A stretch of 64,000 bases of DNA from Paracoccus albus. Lineage in GTDB: Bacteria; Pseudomonadota; Alphaproteobacteria; Rhodobacterales; Rhodobacteraceae. A program made the translations under genes and the position numbers. Where the stretch lies: positions 1,240,001 through 1,304,000 of the forward strand of contig NZ_CP115775.1 of NCBI RefSeq assembly GCF_027913035.1, in the 5' to 3' direction. Under the pieces are notes generated by a model that did not search any database, was not told the origin of the DNA, and saw only the letters and a list, made by a program, of their open reading frames with translations. Every line of letters begins with the position of its first letter. Position 1 is the stretch's first letter. Shown here piece by piece: positions 20,445 through 28,050 of this stretch.

Positions 20445-20458
20445 TGAAACTAGTTACA
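20445..20458 (+). promoter_or_regulatory. Operator O2 upstream of the LacI-type gene
   Basis: TGAAACTAGTTACA shares the 11 bases AACTAGTTACA with O1 and is one mismatch from the perfect palindrome TGTAACTAGTTACA. It ends directly before the ribosome site AGGCGAGG of the regulator gene, consistent with autoregulation. The promoter itself is not clear; a TTGACT lies at 20412-20417. Confidence 0.65.
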
Positions 20459-20468
20459 AGGCGAGGTG

Positions 20469-21491
20469 ATGGACCGAACCCTGAATATGCGTGATGTTGC
20501 GCGGCGTGCGAACGTGTCGGTCGCAACGGTGTCGCGCGCGCTGCGCTGTCCTGAGAAGGTCTCTGCAGATACGGCGCAGCGCATACAGGCTGCCGCGGCA
20601 GAGCTTGGCTATGTCTATAACGCCAGTGCCAGCGATATTCTGACCGGACGCTCTACGGTGATCGGTTTGCTGGTGCCAACGGCAAGCAATGCGCTGTTCG
20701 GCGAAACGCTGCATGGCGTGCAGGACGTAACCGCCGATGCTGGCTATTCTGTGATCCAATGTGCCACGCATTATGAAGCCGCAAAAGAAGCCACGCTGAT
20801 TGACTCGCTTCTACAGCGTCGCGTTCATGCTATGATCCTGACGGGTGCTACCGACCAACAGATGCCACATGTCGAAAAGCTGGCTGGGGATGGTCGAACG
20901 CGCGTCGTCATGGTCTGGGAAAAACCCGCCGACTGTCCGTCGATCAGCTATGTCGGGATCGACAACCGGCAGGCTGCGCGGCGAATGACGGAACATCTGA
21001 TTGGACTGGGTCATCGCCGGATCGGGCTGATTGTGGGTCCCTATACCCGGATTTCCCGCGCCCGCAGCCGCTTGGAGGGGTATCGCGACGCGCTAGAGGC
21101 AGCGGGTATCGGCTTCGACGGCGAGCTGGTGCTTGAACGTCGTCCCGACCTGCTGGAAGGCTATGAGGCGATGGAGCGGTTGATGTCGCGTGACCAGCCT
21201 CCGACCGCTGTTTTTGCCGCATCGGATGTGTTTGCCATCGGCGCGCTGAAGGCGGCGAAAGCGATGGGGTATTCCGTGCCACGCGATGTGTCGCTCGCCG
21301 GTTTCGACGACATGGACATGGTGGCCTATCAGGACCCGCCGCTAACCACGATCCGTGTCGATGCGTACCGCATCGGCAAGCTGGCCGCGCAGATCGCGCT
21401 AGAGCCGATCGGCAGCCCAAGCCGAAACTACTGCCTCGACAGTGACCTGATCGTGCGGGGCAGCACAGGACCCTGCGCAAGACGGGGATAG
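20469..21491 (+). CDS. LacI family transcriptional regulator of the lar/TRAP divergon
   Basis: A 340-residue regulator. The N-terminal helix-turn-helix MRDVARRANVSVATVSRALRC and hinge region (ELGYVYNASASDILTG) are typical of LacI/GalR proteins. The rest is a periplasmic-binding-protein-like effector domain (GLLVPTASNALFGETLHGVQ, AVFAASDVFAIGALKAAKAMG, SLAGFDDMD). The ATG at 20469 has AGGCGAGG before it. It stands at the head of the TRAP-larE-larB operon and divergent from the larA-like operon, with palindromes at both starts. The effector is presumably the imported hydroxy acid or a product. Confidence 0.93.
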   Translation: MDRTLNMRDVARRANVSVATVSRALRCPEKVSADTAQRIQAAAAELGYVYNASASDILTGRSTVIGLLVPTASNALFGETLHGVQDVTADAGYSVIQCATHYEAAKEATLIDSLLQRRVHAMILTGATDQQMPHVEKLAGDGRTRVVMVWEKPADCPSISYVGIDNRQAARRMTEHLIGLGHRRIGLIVGPYTRISRARSRLEGYRDALEAAGIGFDGELVLERRPDLLEGYEAMERLMSRDQPPTAVFAASDVFAIGALKAAKAMGYSVPRDVSLAGFDDMDMVAYQDPPLTTIRVDAYRIGKLAAQIALEPIGSPSRNYCLDSDLIVRGSTGPCARRG

Positions 21492-21523
21492 CTCAACGAC
21501 TAACATATTCTTGGAGGAGAAGA

Positions 21524-22510
21524 ATGAGTAAAGTCAGCAAGATAACCGCGTTTGCCCTTGGCAGCACATTGCTTCTGGCCGGTGCTGCTCAGGCGCAGAC
21601 GGTTCTGAAAGCCGGACTTATCGACCCGCCCGGCCATATCGACGTTCAGGCAACCGAACGGATGGCAGAGCGTGTCGCGGAACTGACCAACGGCGAAGTG
21701 ACAATGGAGGTTTATCCCGCCGCTCAGCTTGGTTTTGCCAATGATATGCTGTCAGGGCTGAAACTCGGCACGCTGGAAATGTTCGTCGGTGGCACGACAT
21801 GGCTGGGCGCTTTCGATACGGATTTCTGGATTTCTGGGACGCTTTATGTGTTCAACGATCAGGAACAGGCTCGCGCCATGCATGAGGGAGAGATCTTTTC
21901 CGGTATGGCCGACCGCCTGGCCGAGGAAGAGGGCATTCGTATCCTGGCGCAGAACTGGGATCGGGGACCCCGCAACTTCATCTCGACCACCCCCGTCCGC
22001 ACTATCGAGGATCTGGAGGGGCTGAAAATCCGCGTGCCACCGCAGGAAAGCTGGATCGAAAACTTTACCCTTGCCGGGGCCGCCGCCACGCCCATGCCTT
22101 TGTCCGAGACATTCACCGGACTTCAGCAGGGCATAGTCGAGGCGACAGAGCAGGCATCGAACTGGCTTTATGCGAACAAGTATCACACCATCGCGCCGAA
22201 CCTGACCCGCACAAAACACAACTATGAAGAAACCGGCGTGATGATCTCTGAACGGGTTTATCAATCGCTGACGGAAGAGCAGCAGCAGGCTCTGGTGACC
22301 GCAGCGCAAGAGGTCGCGGGCTGGCATAATGAACAGGTCGTCGCACAGATTGAGGAAGCGGAGGCCGCGATGGACGGCGAAGGCGTCACCATCGAGGATG
22401 TCGATATCGACAACTGGAAAGAGCATTTCCGCGGTGAATTCGACGCGCTCGTGGAAATTGTCGGCTATTCGCCTGAGCTTGTCGAGGCCGTCAAGGCGGC
22501 GTGGGAATGA
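21524..22510 (+). CDS. dctP: TRAP transporter substrate-binding protein (DctP family)
   Basis: A 328-residue periplasmic solute receptor with a signal peptide (residues 1-25, ending AAQAQ). The region GPRNFISTTPVRTIEDLEGLKIRVPP contains the conserved Arg that binds the carboxylate of organic acid ligands in DctP proteins. ETFTGLQQGIVEATEQ is the family signature. The strong ribosome site GGAGGAG precedes the ATG. TRAP receptors bind mostly carboxylates, in line with a hydroxy-acid substrate for the linked LarA-like enzyme. Confidence 0.93.
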   Translation: MSKVSKITAFALGSTLLLAGAAQAQTVLKAGLIDPPGHIDVQATERMAERVAELTNGEVTMEVYPAAQLGFANDMLSGLKLGTLEMFVGGTTWLGAFDTDFWISGTLYVFNDQEQARAMHEGEIFSGMADRLAEEEGIRILAQNWDRGPRNFISTTPVRTIEDLEGLKIRVPPQESWIENFTLAGAAATPMPLSETFTGLQQGIVEATEQASNWLYANKYHTIAPNLTRTKHNYEETGVMISERVYQSLTEEQQQALVTAAQEVAGWHNEQVVAQIEEAEAAMDGEGVTIEDVDIDNWKEHFRGEFDALVEIVGYSPELVEAVKAAWE

Positions 22511-23022
22511 ACCCTCTGGCCGCTGTCGCGATGATTATCGCGCGGGTTTCGATCTTTGTGGCGGGGGTCGCGCTTGCCGCGATCCTCGTCCTTGTCGCCG
22601 CCCAGATCGGGATGCGGGTGTTTACCGGCAACTCGCTGTCATGGTCGGATGAGCTGGCCCGGATCTGCTTCATCTATCTGGTGTTTATCGGCGCGTCCGA
22701 GGCATCGGCGCGGCATATCCAGATTGCCATCAACTTAAAGGATACATTTGGCCTTGCGGGGCGCGTTGACCGTTCGCTTGATCTGATCCGGCTGGTGCTT
22801 TGCATTGTCGTTCTGAGCGTCATCGCTTGGGGCGCCTGGCAGATCATTCCCGTCGTCAAGGGGATGCAGCTTCCTGCGACGCGGATTTCGACGGCGTGGA
22901 TGTATGTTCCGGTGCTGGCAGGCTCTGTCTTGATGATGCTGGCCACAGCACTGAACTTCTTCGCGATCATACTGAACCGGACGCTGTTCAGCGATACAGA
23001 GTCCGAAACCGGCCTGGGATAA
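22507..23022 (+). CDS. dctQ: TRAP transporter small permease (DctQ family)
   Basis: A 171-residue inner-membrane protein with four hydrophobic segments. The family motif around SLSWSDELARICFIYLVFIGASEA and RHIQIAI is present. Its ATG overlaps the dctP TGA by 4 bases. It couples the binding protein to the large DctM permease in sodium-driven uptake. Confidence 0.92.
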   Translation: MNPLAAVAMIIARVSIFVAGVALAAILVLVAAQIGMRVFTGNSLSWSDELARICFIYLVFIGASEASARHIQIAINLKDTFGLAGRVDRSLDLIRLVLCIVVLSVIAWGAWQIIPVVKGMQLPATRISTAWMYVPVLAGSVLMMLATALNFFAIILNRTLFSDTESETGLG

Positions 23023-23028
23023 AATCAC

Positions 23029-24306
23029 ATGGCGACGCTTATTCTTGTCGGCGGTCTGCTGACCCTTCTGTTGATCGGGATGCCCGTGGCATTCGCCCTG
23101 CTTCTGTCCAGCCTTGCGCTGATTGTCTGGGACGGCAATCTGCCCCTGCTGGTGATCGCGCAGCGGCTTGGCAATGCGCTTGACAGTTTTCCGCTTCTGG
23201 CCATTCCTCTGTTCATCCTCGCGGCAGAGATCATGAACCGCTGCGGCGCGACAGAGCGGATATTCCATTTTGCCAATACTATCCTTGGCCGCATCCACGG
23301 CGGGCTGGGTCATGTGAATATCGCCGCGTCGATGCTGTTTTCGGGCATGTCGGGATCGGCGGTGGCGGATGCTGCGGGCCTTGGTGCCATCGAGATCCGC
23401 GCCATGCGACGGCAGGGCTATGATCCCGGTTTCGCGGCGGCGGTAACGGCGGCATCCTCGACCATCGGGCCGATCATTCCGCCATCCGTGCCAATGGTCA
23501 TTTTCGGTGTAATTTCAGGTGCCGCAATCGGTGACCTGTTCCTTGCAGGTTTCGTGCCGGGAATGCTGATGGGGCTGGCGATGATGATCTATATCGCGCT
23601 GATCGCAAGGCGCCGGAACTTTCCGCGCGATGCCAGATTTGCGGGCTTTCCCGCCATCTTCAGCGCGTTCATCGCCGCCTTTCCGTCACTGCTCTTGCCG
23701 GTGATCATTCTGGGCGGCATCTGGGCCGGTATCATGAGCCCGACCGAAGCTGCGGCCGCCGCCGTTCTTTATTCGCTGGTGCTGGGTCTGGTGGTCCACC
23801 GTTCCATGAACCTGGGCGATATTGCCGACAGCTTGCGGCTTGGGGCAAGATCGACCGCGACGATCATGCTGATTGTGGCATCGGCGAATATCTATGGTTG
23901 GCTGGTCTCGACCCAGCAAATCCCGCAATATGTGCAGGCGGCGATGATGGATGTGACGACCAATCCGACGATCCTTTTGTTCATCATCGCGGGAATCCTG
24001 CTGGTGATGGGCATGTTTATGGAGCTTATCGCCATCCTGACCATTGCGGTTCCGGTGTTTTTGCCGCTGGCGCAGGCGGCGGGGATCGATACGATCCATT
24101 TCGGCATCGTCGCCGTGGTGACGCTGATGATCGGTCTGCTGACGCCGCCCTTCGGGCTGAACCTGTTCATCGTTCAGCAGGTGTCCGGCGCGCCCTTCAG
24201 CATGATCCTGAAAGAGACGTGGCCATTCATCGCCATCCTGATGCTGGTGCTGATCCCGCTGATCATGTTCCCCTCGTTGTCTCTCTTCCTTGTCAGGGCG
24301 TTCTGA
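23029..24306 (+). CDS. dctM: TRAP transporter large permease (DctM family)
   Basis: A 425-residue permease with about twelve hydrophobic segments. Family motifs include AIPLFILAAEIMNRCG, the glycine-rich FSGMSGSAVADAAGLG, SSTIGPIIPPSVPMV and, near the end, GLLTPPFGLNLFIV. It starts 6 bases after dctQ and its TGA overlaps the larE ATG by one base, so transport and cofactor synthesis are cotranscribed. Confidence 0.95.
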   Translation: MATLILVGGLLTLLLIGMPVAFALLLSSLALIVWDGNLPLLVIAQRLGNALDSFPLLAIPLFILAAEIMNRCGATERIFHFANTILGRIHGGLGHVNIAASMLFSGMSGSAVADAAGLGAIEIRAMRRQGYDPGFAAAVTAASSTIGPIIPPSVPMVIFGVISGAAIGDLFLAGFVPGMLMGLAMMIYIALIARRRNFPRDARFAGFPAIFSAFIAAFPSLLLPVIILGGIWAGIMSPTEAAAAAVLYSLVLGLVVHRSMNLGDIADSLRLGARSTATIMLIVASANIYGWLVSTQQIPQYVQAAMMDVTTNPTILLFIIAGILLVMGMFMELIAILTIAVPVFLPLAQAAGIDTIHFGIVAVVTLMIGLLTPPFGLNLFIVQQVSGAPFSMILKETWPFIAILMLVLIPLIMFPSLSLFLVRAF

Positions 24307-25103
24307 TGGAGGGGGCGGCGCAGCGTCTTGAACGGGTGCTCGATCACCAAGATCATTTGTTCATCGCCGTCAGCGGTGGTGTCGACAGCATGACGCTTGC
24401 CCATGCCGCGCAAAGGTGGCGGGCAGGGGGGACGGTCACGATGTGCCACGCTGTTTCCCCCGCAGTTCCCGCTGCTGCCACGGGCTTGGTGCGTCGTCAT
24501 GCGGAAAAGCATGGCTGGGACCTGCATGTGATTGAGGCGGGCGAGTTCTCTGATCCGGATTACCTGCGCAATCCGGTCAATCGCTGCTATTTCTGCAAGT
24601 CCAACCTGTATGACCGTATACGCGGCATATCGTCTGGCGGCATGATCGCCTCTGGCGCAAATCTCGACGATCTCGGCGACTTCCGGCCCGGTCTGCTTGC
24701 GGCGAAGGAACGCGATGTGCGCCACCCGCTGATCGAGGCGGAGTGCACCAAAGCCGATATTCGCGCGATCGCCCGTAGTTTCGGGCTGAACGATATCAGC
24801 GAATTGCCCGCGCAACCCTGCCTTGCCAGCCGGATCGAGACGGGCATTCCGGTGACCGAAGCCGATGTCAGTTTCATAGAGAGGAGCGAGTCCGCGCTCC
24901 GGGCGAGCGCGTCGGAAGGTACATTGCGATGCCGCATCGTCAGCGGCGGTGTCAGGCTTGAACTGGGGCCGGAGAACTGGGCGGATCAGTTGATACGCGA
25001 CAGGCTCTCCGCGCAGGCGCTGCAACTTTGCCGCGCAGCCGGGAGAATGCTGATTGAGGTCGCGCCCTATCGTCAGGGCTCTGCCTTCTTGCAGGGTGAT
25101 TGA
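24306..25103 (+). CDS. larE: ATP-dependent sacrificial sulfur transferase LarE
   Basis: LarE adds sulfur to pyridinium-3,5-biscarboxylic acid mononucleotide while making the nickel-pincer cofactor. The 265-residue protein has the PP-loop SGGVDS (residues 23-28) that activates the substrate with ATP. PCLASR (C172) matches the position of the sulfur-donating Cys176 of the Lactiplantibacillus enzyme. An additional C-x-x-C (C94, C97 in NRCYFCKSNLY) could with C172 hold an iron-sulfur cluster, as reported for some LarE proteins. The ATG shares its first base with the dctM stop. A longer upstream frame exists but lies inside dctM. Confidence 0.92.
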   Translation: MEGAAQRLERVLDHQDHLFIAVSGGVDSMTLAHAAQRWRAGGTVTMCHAVSPAVPAAATGLVRRHAEKHGWDLHVIEAGEFSDPDYLRNPVNRCYFCKSNLYDRIRGISSGGMIASGANLDDLGDFRPGLLAAKERDVRHPLIEAECTKADIRAIARSFGLNDISELPAQPCLASRIETGIPVTEADVSFIERSESALRASASEGTLRCRIVSGGVRLELGPENWADQLIRDRLSAQALQLCRAAGRMLIEVAPYRQGSAFLQGD

Positions 25104-25105
25104 GC

Positions 25106-25777
25106 ATGGCTGACTATCCCGCATTCCGGTTCGACTGGCAGCGCAAGGTCCGCACCGGCATTCCGGAAACGGTCATGTGCGAAGGCAAGACTGACGACCA
25201 GATCGTTGAGATCATCGAGCATGCGCAAGAACGCGGCGCGCGGCTGTTTCTGTCGCGTCTTGATTCTGCGCGGGCAGAGAAGGTCGAAATCAAGGGGCTG
25301 GATTATTGCCCCCTGTCCCGAACAGCAATTATGGGCGGGATTGCCGATCTGAGACCCGATGACGCATCGGTGGCACTTGTCTGCGCAGGCACCAGCGACC
25401 TTCCCGTCGTCGAAGAAGCACGGCGCACATTCCAGTTTCACGGGTGCGAGGTTCCGGTCTTCGCGGATGTCGGCGTGGCGGGGTTATGGCGCGTCATGTC
25501 AGTGGCCGAAGAACTCTCCCGCTACCGCGTCCTGATCGCTGTCGCCGGGATGGAAGGCGCTTTGTTCTCCGTGCTGGCCGGACTGGTGCCTGGCGTGGTT
25601 ATCGCCGTGCCGTCGCCTGTCGGCTATGGCGTGTCGAAAGATGGCGCGGCTGCGCTGAGCGCGGCGCTGTCATGCTGTGCGCCGGGGGTTGTCACAGTAA
25701 ATATCGGGAACGGATATGGCGCCGCAGTTGCAGCCATGAAAATGCTGAACTCGGCGTCAGCCGGGCAGGGTGACTGA
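25106..25777 (+). CDS. larB: Nickel pincer cofactor biosynthesis protein LarB
   Basis: LarB carboxylates and hydrolyses nicotinic acid adenine dinucleotide, the first step towards the nickel-pincer cofactor. The 223-residue protein has the PurE-like C-terminal domain: AGTSDLPVVEEA near 94-105, the GMEGALFSVLAGL segment, and NIGNGYGAAVAAM at the end. Cysteines at 190-191 (ALSCCAPG) lie where LarB has its covalently acting Cys. I choose the ATG at 25106, 2 bases after larE; an in-frame TTG at 25100 is less likely. It closes the rightward operon. Confidence 0.92.
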   Translation: MADYPAFRFDWQRKVRTGIPETVMCEGKTDDQIVEIIEHAQERGARLFLSRLDSARAEKVEIKGLDYCPLSRTAIMGGIADLRPDDASVALVCAGTSDLPVVEEARRTFQFHGCEVPVFADVGVAGLWRVMSVAEELSRYRVLIAVAGMEGALFSVLAGLVPGVVIAVPSPVGYGVSKDGAAALSAALSCCAPGVVTVNIGNGYGAAVAAMKMLNSASAGQGD

Positions 25778-25909
25778 AATCAGGCTTTGACTCTGCGGGT
25801 TTGCAGCGATAGTTCAGCGGATCGGCTGTTCTGGTTGCGCCCGATGCGCGGCGCTTGGAGGCAGGATTGTGCCGTGAACCCGGCCCGCGGGCCAGCCCAG
25901 GCAGATTGA

Positions 25910-27925
25910 ATGACCCATGAACAGATCGCCGCGCCTCTGGCCGCGGCATTGGCCGAACGAGGCTATGACAGCTTGACCGCCGTACAACAGGCGGTGCTGA
26001 ATCACGAAACAACCGGACGAGACCTACTGGTCTCGGCCCAGACCGGATCTGGCAAGACCGTGGCTTTCGGCATCGCCGCCGCGTCAGACCTGTTGCCGGA
26101 TGACGGCGCCTTTCCGCAAACCGACACGCCGCTGGCACTGGTGATCGCGCCGACCCGTGAACTTGCCTTGCAGGTCGCGACAGAGCTTCGCTGGCTTTAT
26201 GCCGCGACAGGGGCGCAGATTGCCACCTGTGTCGGCGGCATGGACTATCGCACAGAGCGGCGCGCTCTGGCACGGGGTGCCGGTATCGTCGTCGGAACGC
26301 CGGGGCGTCTGCGCGACCATATAGAGCGCGGCGGGCTGGACCTCGCGCAGTTGCGTGTAGCGGTCCTGGACGAGGCGGATGAGATGCTGGACCTCGGTTT
26401 CCGCGAGGATCTGGAATTCATCCTGCAATCCGCGCCGGACACGCGCCGCACGCTGATGTTTTCGGCCACCGTTCCGCCCGCGATCGAGCGCCTTGCTCGA
26501 GACTTTCAACGCGACGCAATGCGCGTAACCACGAAAGGAGAGGCGCGGCAGCACGGCGATATCACCTATCGCGCGCTGAACGTCGCGGTGCGCGACCGCG
26601 AAAACGCCATCCTCAATCTGCTGCGCTATTACGAGGCCCGGACGGCCATCGTCTTTTGCAAGACGCGGGCAGAGGTGAACCATCTGCTTGCCCGCATGGC
26701 CAATCGCGGCTTCAAAGTTGTCGCCTTGTCGGGCGAGCTGTCCCAGCAGGAACGGTCCCATGCATTGCAAGCGCTTCGCGACGGACGGGCGCGGGTGTGT
26801 ATCGCGACCGATGTCGCGGCGCGGGGGATTGATCTGCCGGGTCTCGAGCTGGTGATCCATGCCGATCTGCCGACCAATTCGGAAACGCTGCTGCACCGCT
26901 CTGGCCGGACCGGGCGGGCAGGGGCCAAGGGTGTTTCGGCACTCATCGTTCCGCCCTCGGCCCATAAGAAGGCGCAGCGCCTGTTGCAGGGCGCCAAGGT
27001 CGTGGCCGAATGGGGCAAGGCGCCTTCGGCAGAAGAGGTCAGTGAGCGTGATGACAAACGGATGCTGGATCATCCTGCCTTGACCGCTGAGTTAGAAGAT
27101 ATGGATATCGCCCGCGAGCTGTTGTCGAAGGTCGGCGCCGAACAGATAGCCGCCGCCTTTGTCCAGCTTTGGCGCGATGGTCGCCCGGCACCTGAGGAAC
27201 TGACCGACATCCCGCCGCCATCCGCCGCAGCGCCAAGGGCACCGCGCGAATTCGGCGCATCGGTCTGGTTTACCCTGTCGGTCGGTCATACGGGCCGGGC
27301 CGAGGCCCGCTGGCTTCTGCCGAAGATCTGCGAGGCGGGCGGTATCACGCGCGACGATATCGGCGCTATCCGCGTGCGCGAAAACGAAACCCATGTGCAG
27401 ATCGCAACGGGCGCGGCACCGAAATTCGGCGACGAAATCGAGCTTGAGCCGGGGCTGTCCATGCGTCGCCAGAAGGGTGAGCCGATGCTGGGCGCAACGT
27501 CTGAGCCAAAGCCCCCGCGCAAGGCCAGTGCGAGGCCAGGGAAGCCGCGCAGCGCTGCGATGCCGCAGAAAGTTGACGCGAAACCCGCGCCTGAGCATGT
27601 GGGCGGACCGCAGAAAGCGCCGTCGAAACCCTACCGCAAGAAAGAACCCGCATCCCGCCCCGAAAAGGAACAGGCTGAGAGATGGTCGCCTGCCGATCAC
27701 GGCCTTGCGCCGGATGACCTCGACACGCCACGCAAGAAACCACGCTGGAAGAAAACGACCGGCGGGGCTGGAAAGAAGCCGCATCGCGGCAAGCCGGGTT
27801 TTGACGCGAAGGCGGCCGGTTCCGGGAACCGCGCTGACAAGCGCGCAGCAAAAGGCAAAAAGTCAGGCTTCAAGAAAGGTCAGGGTGGCAATGCCGTGCC
27901 GCGGCGCCCGAAGACAAAAGGCTGA
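25910..27925 (+). CDS. DEAD-box RNA helicase with basic C-terminal tail (DeaD/CsdA-like)
   Basis: A 671-residue ATP-dependent RNA helicase. Motif I is AQTGSGKT (43-50), Ia PTRELALQ (81-88), II DEAD (154-157), III SAT, and VI HRSGRTGRAG. After residue 450 a DbpA-type RNA-binding domain (VWFTLSVGHTGRAEARWLLPKICEAGGI) follows. The last 150 residues are rich in Lys, Arg, Pro and Gly and probably disordered and RNA-binding. Such enzymes act in ribosome assembly and cold adaptation. The gene is 132 bases after larB and probably separate; that gap shows no gene. Confidence 0.93.
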   Translation: MTHEQIAAPLAAALAERGYDSLTAVQQAVLNHETTGRDLLVSAQTGSGKTVAFGIAAASDLLPDDGAFPQTDTPLALVIAPTRELALQVATELRWLYAATGAQIATCVGGMDYRTERRALARGAGIVVGTPGRLRDHIERGGLDLAQLRVAVLDEADEMLDLGFREDLEFILQSAPDTRRTLMFSATVPPAIERLARDFQRDAMRVTTKGEARQHGDITYRALNVAVRDRENAILNLLRYYEARTAIVFCKTRAEVNHLLARMANRGFKVVALSGELSQQERSHALQALRDGRARVCIATDVAARGIDLPGLELVIHADLPTNSETLLHRSGRTGRAGAKGVSALIVPPSAHKKAQRLLQGAKVVAEWGKAPSAEEVSERDDKRMLDHPALTAELEDMDIARELLSKVGAEQIAAAFVQLWRDGRPAPEELTDIPPPSAAAPRAPREFGASVWFTLSVGHTGRAEARWLLPKICEAGGITRDDIGAIRVRENETHVQIATGAAPKFGDEIELEPGLSMRRQKGEPMLGATSEPKPPRKASARPGKPRSAAMPQKVDAKPAPEHVGGPQKAPSKPYRKKEPASRPEKEQAERWSPADHGLAPDDLDTPRKKPRWKKTTGGAGKKPHRGKPGFDAKAAGSGNRADKRAAKGKKSGFKKGQGGNAVPRRPKTKG

Positions 27926-27977
27926 GCGGAGAGCAATGACCGTAAGGGGCCAACCGATCCACTGTGCCTGAACGATA

Positions 27978-28039
27978 AGGGCGGACGGTGAAAACCGCCC
28001 GCCCTCTGCTTCCTTGCGGAGGGCGCTTTGTACGCGCCC
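27978..28039. terminator. Two hairpins between convergent genes
   Basis: AGGGCGG-A-CGGT-GAAA-ACCG-C-CCGCCCT (27978-28005) is a long stem with a GAAA tetraloop and one bulge. GGGCGC...GCGCCC (28021-28039) is a second. They sit between the 3' ends of the helicase and the OmpA-family gene and likely stop transcription from both sides, although there is no T-run. Confidence 0.5.
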
Positions 28040-28050
28040 GCCTGACCCGG

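Noticed and set aside
25790..25880. A tRNA-like stretch (ATAGTTCAGCGG) after larB
   Set aside because: There is no T-arm motif or acceptor pairing, so no cloverleaf can be drawn.
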